Part shown: one piece after another, positions 20,850 to 28,375 of the stretch
How positions within the stretch are numbered: the stretch's first letter is position 1
Layout of the letters: the number at the start of each line of letters is the position of its first letter
Origin: Sandaracinus amylolyticus
GTDB taxonomy: Bacteria; Myxococcota_A; Polyangia; Polyangiales; Sandaracinaceae
Length of the DNA stretch: 64,000 nt
NCBI RefSeq assembly: GCF_021631985.1
Contig: NZ_CP070225.1
Location: 4,464,001 to 4,528,000 of the forward strand
Direction: 5' to 3'
Made by a program: the position numbers and the translations under genes
The notes under the pieces: generated by a model
The model's input: the letters and a program-made list of their open reading frames with translations, nothing else
What the model was told of the DNA's origin: nothing
Databases searched by the model: none

Positions 20850-21713
20850 TCACAACGACGACGCGGAGAACGTGTCGCACGCCGCGGGATCACCCGCGGA
20901 GAGCCCCTGACGGAACCACCGCACGCGCTGCTCCGACGTGCCGTGCGTGAACGACTCGGGCACCGCGTAGCCACGCGCGCGCGCCTGCAGTCGATCGTCT
21001 CCGATCGCCGCGGCTGCGCGCAGGCCCTCTTCGACGTCGCCCGGCTCGAGCAGGCCGCGCTGCGCCGCGTGATGTCCCCACACGCCCGCGTAGCAGTCCG
21101 CTTGTAGCTCCTGTCGCACCGAGAGCGCGTTCGCCTGCTCCTCGGGGAGCGCGCGCATGCGCGCGTCGACCTGCGACGAGGTGCCGAGCACGTTCTGCAC
21201 GTGGTGCCCGACCTCGTGCGCGATCACGTAGGCCTGCGCGAAATCGCCGGGCGCGCCGAAGTTGCGATCGAGCTCGCGGAAGAACGAGAGGTCGAGGTAC
21301 ACGCGCGAGTCGGGCGGACAGTAGAAAGGCCCGACCGCCGCCGACTGGAAGCCGCACGCCGAGCGCACCTGCCCTTCGAAGAGCACGAGCTCGGGCTGCG
21401 GATACGCGACGCCGTGGCGCGCGAGCAGCGCGGGCCACGTGTCCTCGGTGCTGCCCAGCACGACCGACACGAACTGCGCGGTCTCGTCGCTCGCGGGGGG
21501 CGCGACCGCGGGCGCATCGCTCGGGCTCGCACCGCCGCCGCCGGTGAGCATGCTCGGATCGACGCCGAGGAAGAGCGAGATCGCCAGCAGCGCGAGGACC
21601 ACGAGACCGCCGCCCGCACGCATCGGGATGGGGAGGCGCATTGCACCACCCCCACCACCGCTGCCACGGAGATCCCGGACGTTCGTGCTTCGTCGACCTT
21701 GCTGCCAGCGCAC
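20850..21713 (-). CDS. YpfJ-family neutral zinc metallopeptidase
   Basis: A 287-residue protein with the full YpfJ family plan: N-terminal RWQQGRRSTNVRDLRG followed by a Gly-rich stretch, one hydrophobic anchor (about 31-50, GGLVVLALLAISLFLGV), then the zinc metallopeptidase domain. The zinc site is HEVGHH, with His166, Glu167 and His170. The mature domain is expected in the periplasm. The GTG start is supported by alignment with the conserved family N-terminus. It lies 28 bp after the znuB-like gene stop, in the same leftward run, which hints at zinc-linked expression. Confidence 0.9.
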   Translation of the reverse strand: MRWQQGRRSTNVRDLRGSGGGGGAMRLPIPMRAGGGLVVLALLAISLFLGVDPSMLTGGGGASPSDAPAVAPPASDETAQFVSVVLGSTEDTWPALLARHGVAYPQPELVLFEGQVRSACGFQSAAVGPFYCPPDSRVYLDLSFFRELDRNFGAPGDFAQAYVIAHEVGHHVQNVLGTSSQVDARMRALPEEQANALSVRQELQADCYAGVWGHHAAQRGLLEPGDVEEGLRAAAAIGDDRLQARARGYAVPESFTHGTSEQRVRWFRQGLSAGDPAACDTFSASSL

Positions 21714-21741
21714 GACGAGGGATGTAGTCCCCCGCCTTCGA

Positions 21742-22563
21742 TCAACGACGCTTCGCCAGGAGCACCACGCCGAAGAGCCCCCCGAGCGTGAGGATGATCG
21801 TCGCGCCGCTCGCGACGTTGAGGTGGTAGCTGAGCAGGAGGCCGAGCGCGGCGCCGCCGATGCCGAGCGCGAGCGCGTACGCGGCGACGCCCGGCAGCGT
21901 GCGACCGAGCATGCGCGCCGTCGCAGCCGGGATGACGATGAACGAGCTCACGAGCGCGATGCCGACCGTCTTCACCGCGACGACGATCACCACCGCGACC
22001 AGCGCGAGCAGCATCGAGTCGAGCGCGGCCACGGGCACACCCGCGATCGCCGCGAGCTCGGGATCGAAGGTCGCGAACGCGAGGCGCGACCACGTCGCCG
22101 CGAGCACGAGGCCCGACGCGATCGCGACGCCGGCGACGACCCAGAGATCGTTGGTCGAGATCGCGAGGATCGATCCGAAGAGCACCGTCTCGACGTTCAC
22201 CGGTGGCGCATCGTTGGGGCGCAGTCCGAGGAAGAGCACGCCGAGCGCGAACGAGACCGAGAAGAACACGCCGACCGCGACGTCGCCGCGCAGCTTCCCG
22301 CGGCGCAGCACCCACGCGATGCCGAGCGCGATCGCGATGGTGAACGGGAGCGCCACCCACGTCGCGCGATCGACCGCGACGCCGATCAGCAGCCCGAGCG
22401 CGATGCCGCCGAACGCCGCGTGCGCGAGACCGTCGCCGAGGAACGAGAGGCCGCGCTGCACGACGAACACGCCGAGCGTCGCGCAGAGACCGCCGACGAT
22501 CGTGCCCGCGATCAGCGCGCGGATCATGAAGCTCTGCGAGAGCGGCTCGAGCAGCCAGTCCAT
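21742..22563 (-). CDS. znuB: Zinc/manganese ABC transporter permease (ZnuB/MntB family)
   Basis: A 273-residue integral membrane protein with about eight hydrophobic helices and the family motif near the N-terminus (RALIAGTIVGGLCATLGVFVV, cytoplasmic coupling region follows). It forms the channel for metal import with the ATPase encoded 4 bp upstream. The ZnuB signature GLSFLGDGLAHAAFGGIALG is present. Whether the metal is Zn or Mn is inferred from the His-rich binding protein of the same cluster. Confidence 0.9.
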   Translation of the reverse strand: MDWLLEPLSQSFMIRALIAGTIVGGLCATLGVFVVQRGLSFLGDGLAHAAFGGIALGLLIGVAVDRATWVALPFTIAIALGIAWVLRRGKLRGDVAVGVFFSVSFALGVLFLGLRPNDAPPVNVETVLFGSILAISTNDLWVVAGVAIASGLVLAATWSRLAFATFDPELAAIAGVPVAALDSMLLALVAVVIVVAVKTVGIALVSSFIVIPAATARMLGRTLPGVAAYALALGIGGAALGLLLSYHLNVASGATIILTLGGLFGVVLLAKRR

Positions 22564-22567
22564 CCGA

Positions 22568-23368
22568 TCAATCCTCGTCGGGGAAGGCGCTCTCGCTGCC
22601 GATCGCGCGCGCCGAGGCTCCGTCGTGCAGCGCCTCGAACGAGCGACGGCCGAGCAGCTCGTGCGGCAGGCCCCACGCCGTGAGGTGACCGTCGGTGAGA
22701 TAGACGACGCGCTCGGCCGTGCGCGCGATCGCCGCGAGGTTGTGGGTCACGAGGATCGCCGCGAGCTCGTCCGATGCCGAGACCTCCGCGAGCACGTCGA
22801 GGAACTCGGCGCGCCCCTTCACGTCGACGCCCGCGGTCGGCTCGTCGAGGATCAGCAGCGCGGGATCGTTCACCAGCGCGCGCGCGAGGAACACGCGCTG
22901 CGTCTCGCCACCGCTGAGCCCGGCGATCGGCTTGTCGAGCAGCGGCTCGCCGCCGACGCGTCGCAGCACCCTGCGCGCGCGCTCGCGCTCCTGATCCGTG
23001 ATGCGGAACGGCCAGGTCCCGCGCATCGTCGCGACGATCAGATCGATCGCGCGCGCCGGGAAGTCGCGATCGAAGCTCTTGCGCTGGGGCACGTAGCCGA
23101 CCGCGTGGCGCCCTTCGTGGGCCGGCTTGCCGAGGATCTCGATCGTGCCCGACGTGGGCTTCAAGAGGCCGAGCACGGTCTTCAGGAACGTGCTCTTTCC
23201 CGCACCGTTCGGGCCGCAGAGGCACACGAACTCGCCCTTCGGGATCCAGAAGCTCACGTCGTGCAGGATCACGCGCGACTCGATCACGACGCTGACCTGC
23301 TTCGCGTCGAGCACGATCGGGAGCGACGTGCGATCGGGGATCGTCAGCTGTCGGGACGAGTTGTTCAT
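22568..23368 (-). CDS. znuC: Zinc/manganese ABC transporter ATP-binding protein
   Basis: A 266-residue ABC ATPase with Walker A GPNGAGKST, Q-loop VGYVPQRKSF, signature LSGGETQRV and Walker B ALLILDEPTAG, followed by the H-loop THN. It energises metal import with the ZnuB-like permease. Its ATG overlaps the stop of the binding-protein gene by ATGA, so expression is coupled. The start is the first Met after that overlap (MNNSSRQLT). Confidence 0.92.
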   Translation of the reverse strand: MNNSSRQLTIPDRTSLPIVLDAKQVSVVIESRVILHDVSFWIPKGEFVCLCGPNGAGKSTFLKTVLGLLKPTSGTIEILGKPAHEGRHAVGYVPQRKSFDRDFPARAIDLIVATMRGTWPFRITDQERERARRVLRRVGGEPLLDKPIAGLSGGETQRVFLARALVNDPALLILDEPTAGVDVKGRAEFLDVLAEVSASDELAAILVTHNLAAIARTAERVVYLTDGHLTAWGLPHELLGRRSFEALHDGASARAIGSESAFPDED

Positions 23369-24324
23369 CGCAGCGCGCGCTCGAGCACGTCGGTGTTCGC
23401 GCGGAGCAGCGCCTCGTAGCTGGTGCTCGATCCACCACCGCCGATCGGGTCGAGCTCGAAGAGCGGCACGTTCGCCTGCTGCGCGACGACGCGCGCGGGC
23501 CGCGGATCGAGCTGCGGCTCGGAGAACAGCGCGGCCGCACCGCTCTCGCGGATCGCAGTGAGCACGTCCTGCATGTAGCGCGGCGTCGGCTCGCGACCGG
23601 GGAAGGGCTCGATCACCGCGGCGATGCGTAGCCCGTAGCGCTCCGCGTAGTAGCCGAACGAGCCGTGGAACGTGACGATGGTGCGGCGCGACCAGGTGCG
23701 CGCACGCGCGTCGATCTCGTCGTGCAGGCGACCGAGCTCGGCCTCGACCTGCGCGCCGCGCTCGCGGAACCCCGCCGCGCCCTCGGCGTCGATGCGCGAG
23801 AACGCCTCGACGAGGATCGGCACCGCGCGTCGCATGCGCACCGGATCGAGCCAGAAGTGCGGGTCGAGCGCGCCGTGGTGGTGGTGGTGCTCCTCCTCGT
23901 CGTGGTGCCCTTCCTCTTCGTGCTCGTCGAGCTCGTCGCCGACCTCGTGCGCGGTGAGACGACGCGGCTCGAGGCGCGGACCGAGCTCGAGCATCTCGGG
24001 CTCGGCGTCGCTCGCGCCGCGCACGATGCGCTCGGCCCACTCGTCCATCTCGAGCCCGACGAGCACCGCGAGACGCGCATCGGTGACCCGTGCGACCTCG
24101 CGCGGCGTGGGATCGTAGCCGTGCTCCGAGCGCCCCGGCGGGAGCACGCAGACCACGTCGAGGCGATCCCCCGCGACGCGTCGCGCGACGTCGTAGAGCG
24201 GGAAGATCGAGACCGCGACCCGCGGTCGCCCTCCTCCGCTCTGCTGCCCTCCGCCGCTGCCGCACGCGATCGCGAGCACCGCGATCACGATCGCGCTCAC
24301 GAAGCGCCCCACCCTGACCCTCAT
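23365..24324 (-). CDS. znuA: Metal ABC transporter substrate-binding lipoprotein (ZnuA-like)
   Basis: A 319-residue lipoprotein: signal with lipobox VLAIAC and a Gly/Gln spacer, then the A-1-type cluster 9 metal-binding fold. Metal ligands are suggested by HGYDPTPRE, a His/Glu/Asp-rich loop with eight His residues around 132-150 (EHEEEGHHDEEEHHHHHG), LDPHFWLDP and FHGSFGY. The His-rich loop is typical of zinc-specific ZnuA rather than Mn-specific proteins. The ATG starts 37 bp after the stop of the M50 gene, with no good separate promoter visible, so co-transcription with it is likely. Confidence 0.92.
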   Translation of the reverse strand: MRVRVGRFVSAIVIAVLAIACGSGGGQQSGGGRPRVAVSIFPLYDVARRVAGDRLDVVCVLPPGRSEHGYDPTPREVARVTDARLAVLVGLEMDEWAERIVRGASDAEPEMLELGPRLEPRRLTAHEVGDELDEHEEEGHHDEEEHHHHHGALDPHFWLDPVRMRRAVPILVEAFSRIDAEGAAGFRERGAQVEAELGRLHDEIDARARTWSRRTIVTFHGSFGYYAERYGLRIAAVIEPFPGREPTPRYMQDVLTAIRESGAAALFSEPQLDPRPARVVAQQANVPLFELDPIGGGGSSTSYEALLRANTDVLERALR

Positions 24325-24361
24325 CGCCGCGAGCCTACACCAGCGGCGACGCCGACTCAGC

Positions 24362-25771
24362 TCACGTCGCTGCGAGCCCCGCCTTCACACGGAGCGCCTG
24401 GAACCCGGGCAGCGCACGAAGCGGCGCGAGATCTCCGTCGCGATCGATCACCGAGGGATCGGAGAGCCCCGCGTCGATCGACTTCTCGAGCCACTCGAGC
24501 GCATCGCTCCCGCGCCCGAGCTGACCGAGCGCGCACGCGACGTTGAACGCGTCGGTCGCCTGGCCGAAGCGCGTGAACAAGCGCTCGCCGAGCTTCGCCG
24601 CGGCCTCGTGGTGCCCCGCGTAGAACGCCTCGTTCGCGACGATCTGCAGCGCACGCACGCCGACTGCCTCGCTCTTGCTCGCGTCGTCGAGGATCGCGAG
24701 CACGTCGTCGTAGCGCGCCGATCCCGCGGCCGCGCGCGCGAGACGCTTCGCGACGAAGTCGTCGGCGCGCCCGACGATCGCCTCGGCGAGCGGCTTCACC
24801 GCCTGCGCCGGACGCCCGAGCTCGAGCTGGATCACACCCTCGAGCAGCGCGTCGGGCAGACGTCCGGCGGGCAGCATGCGCAGCGCCTGCGCCGCGCCCT
24901 CGGGATCGCCGGTGAGGGCACGCCCCCACGCGACCAGGTGCACGACGTCGAAGCGATCGTCCTCGGTACGCGCCCGCGACACGAGCGCCTCCGCGATGCG
25001 ACGCACGCGCTGCGCATCACCGGCCTCGAGCGCCGACCATGCCTCGCGCAGCGGCGCCTCGAGCGACTCCGACTGCGGTGCGGCCGCGCGCGGGCGCATG
25101 CGCGCCTGGGTCTGAAGTCGATCGGCGAACTGCGAGCTCGCCTGCCACTCGCGGTAGTTCTGCAGCGCCCACATGCCGATCATGAAAGCCATGAAGACGT
25201 TGCGATACGCGACCGCCAACGCGAGCAGCGCGCACGCAACGACGACCGACACCAGGCGCGCCCATCGCTGACCTCGCACACCGAAGAAGCGGTCGAGCGC
25301 GGCCGCGACGATGTGTCCTCCGTCGAGGGGGAGGATCGGCAGAAGGTTGAAGACGGCCCAGCCGAGGTTGGTCCAGATGATGTCCTGGAGCGCGAGCCGC
25401 GCGACGAACGGCACCGAGGGACCGAACGCGGCGAACGCGAGCGCTCCGCCGCCGATCACGAGCCCGACCGCGGGACCCGCGAACGAGACGAGGATGCTGC
25501 GCCAATGCGTGAGGTTCCGTCCGGCGCTCCAGGCGGTGTGCCCGCCCATCGACGTCAGGTGCACCTCGGGACGGAGGCCGAAGCGACGCCCCGTGAGCGC
25601 GTGCCCCATCTCGTGCAGCAGCACGGCGAGGAACACGATCGGCAGCCACATGACGATCGCCCACGGGTGGCTGCTGCGCCCGTACTGGAGGAACCCCAGG
25701 ATCAACGCGAGGAACCAGAACGCGCCGTGGACGCGGACGGGAACGCCGAAGAGCGAGAAGTGCGGAGTCAC
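24362..25771 (-). CDS. Site-2-protease-family (M50) membrane zinc protease with TPR-like tail
   Basis: A 469-residue intramembrane metalloprotease. The zinc motif HEMGH (His53, Glu54, His57) lies in the second hydrophobic segment, and the distal LLPILPLDGG supplies the third ligand Asp. Four to six membrane segments occupy the first 210 residues; the remaining 250 residues are TPR/Sel1-like helices, rich in Ala and Leu. S2P-family enzymes cleave membrane-bound anti-sigma or regulatory proteins. The GTG at 25771 overlaps the upstream stop by GTGA and is preferred over GTG 25813, which lies inside that upstream gene. It precedes znuA by 37 bp. Confidence 0.85.
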   Translation of the reverse strand: MTPHFSLFGVPVRVHGAFWFLALILGFLQYGRSSHPWAIVMWLPIVFLAVLLHEMGHALTGRRFGLRPEVHLTSMGGHTAWSAGRNLTHWRSILVSFAGPAVGLVIGGGALAFAAFGPSVPFVARLALQDIIWTNLGWAVFNLLPILPLDGGHIVAAALDRFFGVRGQRWARLVSVVVACALLALAVAYRNVFMAFMIGMWALQNYREWQASSQFADRLQTQARMRPRAAAPQSESLEAPLREAWSALEAGDAQRVRRIAEALVSRARTEDDRFDVVHLVAWGRALTGDPEGAAQALRMLPAGRLPDALLEGVIQLELGRPAQAVKPLAEAIVGRADDFVAKRLARAAAGSARYDDVLAILDDASKSEAVGVRALQIVANEAFYAGHHEAAAKLGERLFTRFGQATDAFNVACALGQLGRGSDALEWLEKSIDAGLSDPSVIDRDGDLAPLRALPGFQALRVKAGLAAT

Positions 25772-26406
25772 GTTGAGCCCGAAACTCTGGAGCCAGCGCC
25801 GGGCACACGCCACCCCGCGAGCGCCTTGCCCACGAACTCGAGGCGATCCTGTCCCCAGAACAGCTGGTCGCCGACGACGAAACAGGGCGCGCCCGGCGCC
25901 CCGATCTCGATGGCGCGCGACGTCGCATCGAAGAGCGCCTGCTTCGCGTCGCCTGCTCGATCGAGCAGCGCGGGATCGATCGACGCCTCACGCAAGCACG
26001 CGCGCAGCACCTCCGGATCGGCAGGATCACGATCGAGCACCCAGCACGCGCGCATGACCGCGTGCACGAGCGGCGCACGCGCCTCGTCGTCGAGCAGCAG
26101 CGTCACGCGCAGCGCGTCGACGGTGCGCAGCGGGAAGTGCGTCGTGAAGCGGAACGGCACGCCCCAGTGATCGGCCCAGCGCTCGAGGTCGAGCTGCGCG
26201 TGACGGCGCTTCGCCTCGCCGAAGCTGTCGAGCGGGACCAGCGGCGTCCCGATCTGCTTGAACAGCGCGCCGAGCAGGAACGGACGCCACGCGACCCGCG
26301 CACCGTGCTCACGCGCGACGCGCTCGATCTGCGTCGTGCCGAGGTACGCGAACGGGCTCGAGTAGTCGAACCAGCACTCGACGGTCTTGGAGTTGAGATC
26401 GATCAC
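25768..26406 (-). CDS. DsbA/GST-kappa-fold 2-hydroxychromene-2-carboxylate isomerase family protein
   Basis: A 212-residue thioredoxin-fold protein. The N-terminal WFDYSSPFAYLG is typical of 2-hydroxychromene-2-carboxylate isomerase and GST-kappa, where a Ser replaces the catalytic Cys of DsbA and binds glutathione. The C-terminal motif GAPGAPCFVVGDQLFWGQDRL is the conserved cis-Pro and GQDR region. It has no signal peptide. Activity on an aromatic or other thiol substrate is plausible. It lies next to and divergent from boxC of benzoyl-CoA catabolism, but whether it takes part is unknown. It starts the leftward run that includes the zinc transporter genes. Confidence 0.82.
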   Translation of the reverse strand: MIDLNSKTVECWFDYSSPFAYLGTTQIERVAREHGARVAWRPFLLGALFKQIGTPLVPLDSFGEAKRRHAQLDLERWADHWGVPFRFTTHFPLRTVDALRVTLLLDDEARAPLVHAVMRACWVLDRDPADPEVLRACLREASIDPALLDRAGDAKQALFDATSRAIEIGAPGAPCFVVGDQLFWGQDRLEFVGKALAGWRVPGAGSRVSGST

Positions 26407-26435
26407 GCGCCGCGAGCATACCGCTGCCTTTCCCG

Positions 26436-26449
26436 GTGCGGATCCGCAC
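26436..26449. promoter_or_regulatory. 14-bp palindrome between divergent isomerase and boxC genes
   Basis: GTGCGGATCCGCAC is a perfect palindrome in the 91-bp divergent gap. It is a candidate operator for regulation of either gene; it does not resemble the palindrome upstream of boxB. Confidence 0.4.
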
Positions 26450-26497
26450 TTCCGGCTCCACGGCGATCACCACGCTCGCGTATCGTGCCCGGTCACC

Positions 26498-28132
26498 ATG
26501 ACCATCTCGTTCGACACGCACCCGAGCCGCTACAAGCACTGGAAGATCTCGTTCGACGGAGAGATCGCGACGCTCGCGATGCAGGTCGATCCGAACGGCG
26601 GACTGAAGGAAGGCTACGAGCTCAAGCTCAACTCGTACGACCTCGGCGTCGACATCGAGCTCGCCGACGCGATCCAGCGGATCCGCTTCGAGCACCCCGA
26701 GGCGAAGTGCGTGGTCGTCACGAGCGGCACCGATCGCGTGTTCTGCTCGGGCGCGAACATCTACATGCTCGGATCGAGCACCCACGCGTGGAAGGTCAAC
26801 TTCTGCAAGTTCACCAACGAGACGCGGCTCTATCTCGAGGACGCGTCGAAGCACAGCGGCATCAAGTTCCTCTGCGCGGTGAACGGTGCATGCGCGGGCG
26901 GTGGCTACGAGCTCGCGCTCGCCTGCGACGAGATCCTCCTCGTCGACGACGGATCGAGCGCGGTGAGCCTGCCCGAGGTTCCGCTGCTCGCGGTGCTGCC
27001 GGGCACCGGTGGGCTCACCCGCGTCGTCGACAAGCGCAAGGTGCGTCGTGATCTCGCCGACGTGTTCTGCACGACGAGCGAGGGCGTGCGCGGCAAGCGC
27101 GCGGTCGAGTGGGGCCTCGTCGACGCGATCGCGCCGCGCAGCCGGTTCGCCGACGCGGTGAAGGAGCGCGCGGCCTCGCTCGCGAAGAAGGCGGGTGACG
27201 CAAAGAAGGGCCCGGGCATCGAGCTCGACGCGCTCGCGCCGGAGATCGACGGAGGCACCTATCGCTATCGCTTCGTCACGCTCGCGATCGACGCGAGCGC
27301 GCGGGTCGCGACGGTGACGGTGAAGGCGCCGACCGGATCGATCCCCGAGGGCGGCGATGCGATCCAGGCAGCGGGCGCGTCGCAGTGGTCGCTGCGCGCG
27401 TTCCGCGAGCTCGACGACGCGCTGCTGCGCCTGCGCATCGATCACCTCGACGTGGGCATGCTCGTGCTGCGCACCGAGGGCGACGCGGCGAAGGTCGCCG
27501 CGACCGATCGCGCGCTGCACGCGGCGAAGGATCACTGGCTCGCGAACGAGATCCTGCGGCTCCAGGCGCGCGTGCTGCGCCGCCTCGATCTCACCTCGCG
27601 ATCGATCTTCGCGCTGGTCGAGAAGGGCTCGGCGTTCGGAGGCTCGCTGCTCGAGCTCGCGCTCGCGTCGGACCGCATCTACATGCTCGCGGACGACGAC
27701 GAGGAGGTCGCCATCGCGGTGTCTCCCGCGAACGCGGGCGCGATGCCGATGAGCCACGGGCTCTCGCGCCTCGAGTCGCGCTTCCAGCGCGAGCCCGAGC
27801 GTGTGCAGAAGGTGCTCGCGACCGAAGGCGCGATCACGACCGAGGACGCGAACGCGCTCGGTCTCGTCACGGTCGCGCCCGACGAGATCGACTGGGACGA
27901 CGACGTGCGCATCGCGATCGAGGAGCGCGCGAGCCTCTCGCCCGACGCGCTCACCGGCATGGAGGCGAGCCTCCGCTTCGCCGGCCCCGAGACGATGGAG
28001 AGCAAGATCTTCGCGCGCCTCACCGCGTGGCAGAACTGGATCTTCCAGCGCCCCAACGCGGTCGGTCCGCAGGGCGCGCTCACGAAGTACGGGCAGCCCG
28101 ATCGTGCCGTCTTCGCGTGGACGCGTTGCTAA
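26498..28132 (+). CDS. boxC: Benzoyl-CoA-dihydrodiol lyase (2,3-epoxybenzoyl-CoA dihydrolase)
   Basis: A 544-residue crotonase-superfamily enzyme that opens the epoxide of 2,3-epoxybenzoyl-CoA in aerobic benzoate degradation, giving a C6 aldehyde-acyl-CoA and formate. BoxC landmarks are FSGAN-like (VFCSGANIYML) in the first crotonase half and a second crotonase-like half with EKGSAFGGSLLELALASDRIY. The oxyanion region is around GACAGGGYELALACDE. Length matches BoxC (about 550). ATG 26498 is chosen because the sequence upstream is Arg/His-rich and intergenic in character, and MTISFDTHPSRYKHW fits family N-termini. boxB follows after 243 bp. The regulator, boxA and boxD are not in the window. 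Confidence 0.93.
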   Translation: MTISFDTHPSRYKHWKISFDGEIATLAMQVDPNGGLKEGYELKLNSYDLGVDIELADAIQRIRFEHPEAKCVVVTSGTDRVFCSGANIYMLGSSTHAWKVNFCKFTNETRLYLEDASKHSGIKFLCAVNGACAGGGYELALACDEILLVDDGSSAVSLPEVPLLAVLPGTGGLTRVVDKRKVRRDLADVFCTTSEGVRGKRAVEWGLVDAIAPRSRFADAVKERAASLAKKAGDAKKGPGIELDALAPEIDGGTYRYRFVTLAIDASARVATVTVKAPTGSIPEGGDAIQAAGASQWSLRAFRELDDALLRLRIDHLDVGMLVLRTEGDAAKVAATDRALHAAKDHWLANEILRLQARVLRRLDLTSRSIFALVEKGSAFGGSLLELALASDRIYMLADDDEEVAIAVSPANAGAMPMSHGLSRLESRFQREPERVQKVLATEGAITTEDANALGLVTVAPDEIDWDDDVRIAIEERASLSPDALTGMEASLRFAGPETMESKIFARLTAWQNWIFQRPNAVGPQGALTKYGQPDRAVFAWTRC

Positions 28133-28157
28133 TCGCGCAGCGGCACACGACGACCGA

Positions 28158-28175
28158 GTTAACACGCGTGTTCAC
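28158..28175. promoter_or_regulatory. Palindromic operator candidate upstream of boxB
   Basis: An 18-bp palindrome with core AACACGCGTGTT (28161-28172) and outer GT/AC arms, broken by one mismatch. It lies 26 bp after boxC and about 200 bp before boxB. The symmetric, AT-flanked form resembles a TetR/MarR-type site. Confidence 0.4.
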
Positions 28176-28179
28176 GTCG

Positions 28180-28207
28180 CGGCGAGGTGCTACGTAGCAC
28201 CTCGCCG
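28180..28207 (+). terminator. Perfect 28-bp palindrome between boxC and boxB
   Basis: Two 12-bp arms flank ACGT in an exact palindrome (28180-28207), giving a very stable hairpin starting 47 bp after the boxC stop. A short T4 run follows about 6 nt later. It could be a terminator or attenuator dividing boxC from boxB, or a second operator adjacent to the one at 28158. Confidence 0.5.
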
Positions 28208-28283
28208 TGCGCGTTTTCAGGCGCGTCGGGTCATGCGTTTCCGTGAGTGATCACAGCGCCTTTTCGCGTGCTGGAATGCGCGG

Positions 28284-28327
28284 GTGAGCCACCGCACGCG
28301 CGGGCTTCGCGAGTGAGCCACCGCACG
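28284..28327. repeat. 15-bp direct repeat before boxB
   Basis: GTGAGCCACCGCACG occurs at 28284-28298 and 28313-28327, spaced 29 bp start to start, close to three helical turns. This can be a pair of regulator half-sites on one DNA face. Confidence 0.5.
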
Positions 28328-28375
28328 ACGGCCGAAGTGCGCAGCAACCTATCCTGCCACCCGAGATACGCACTC

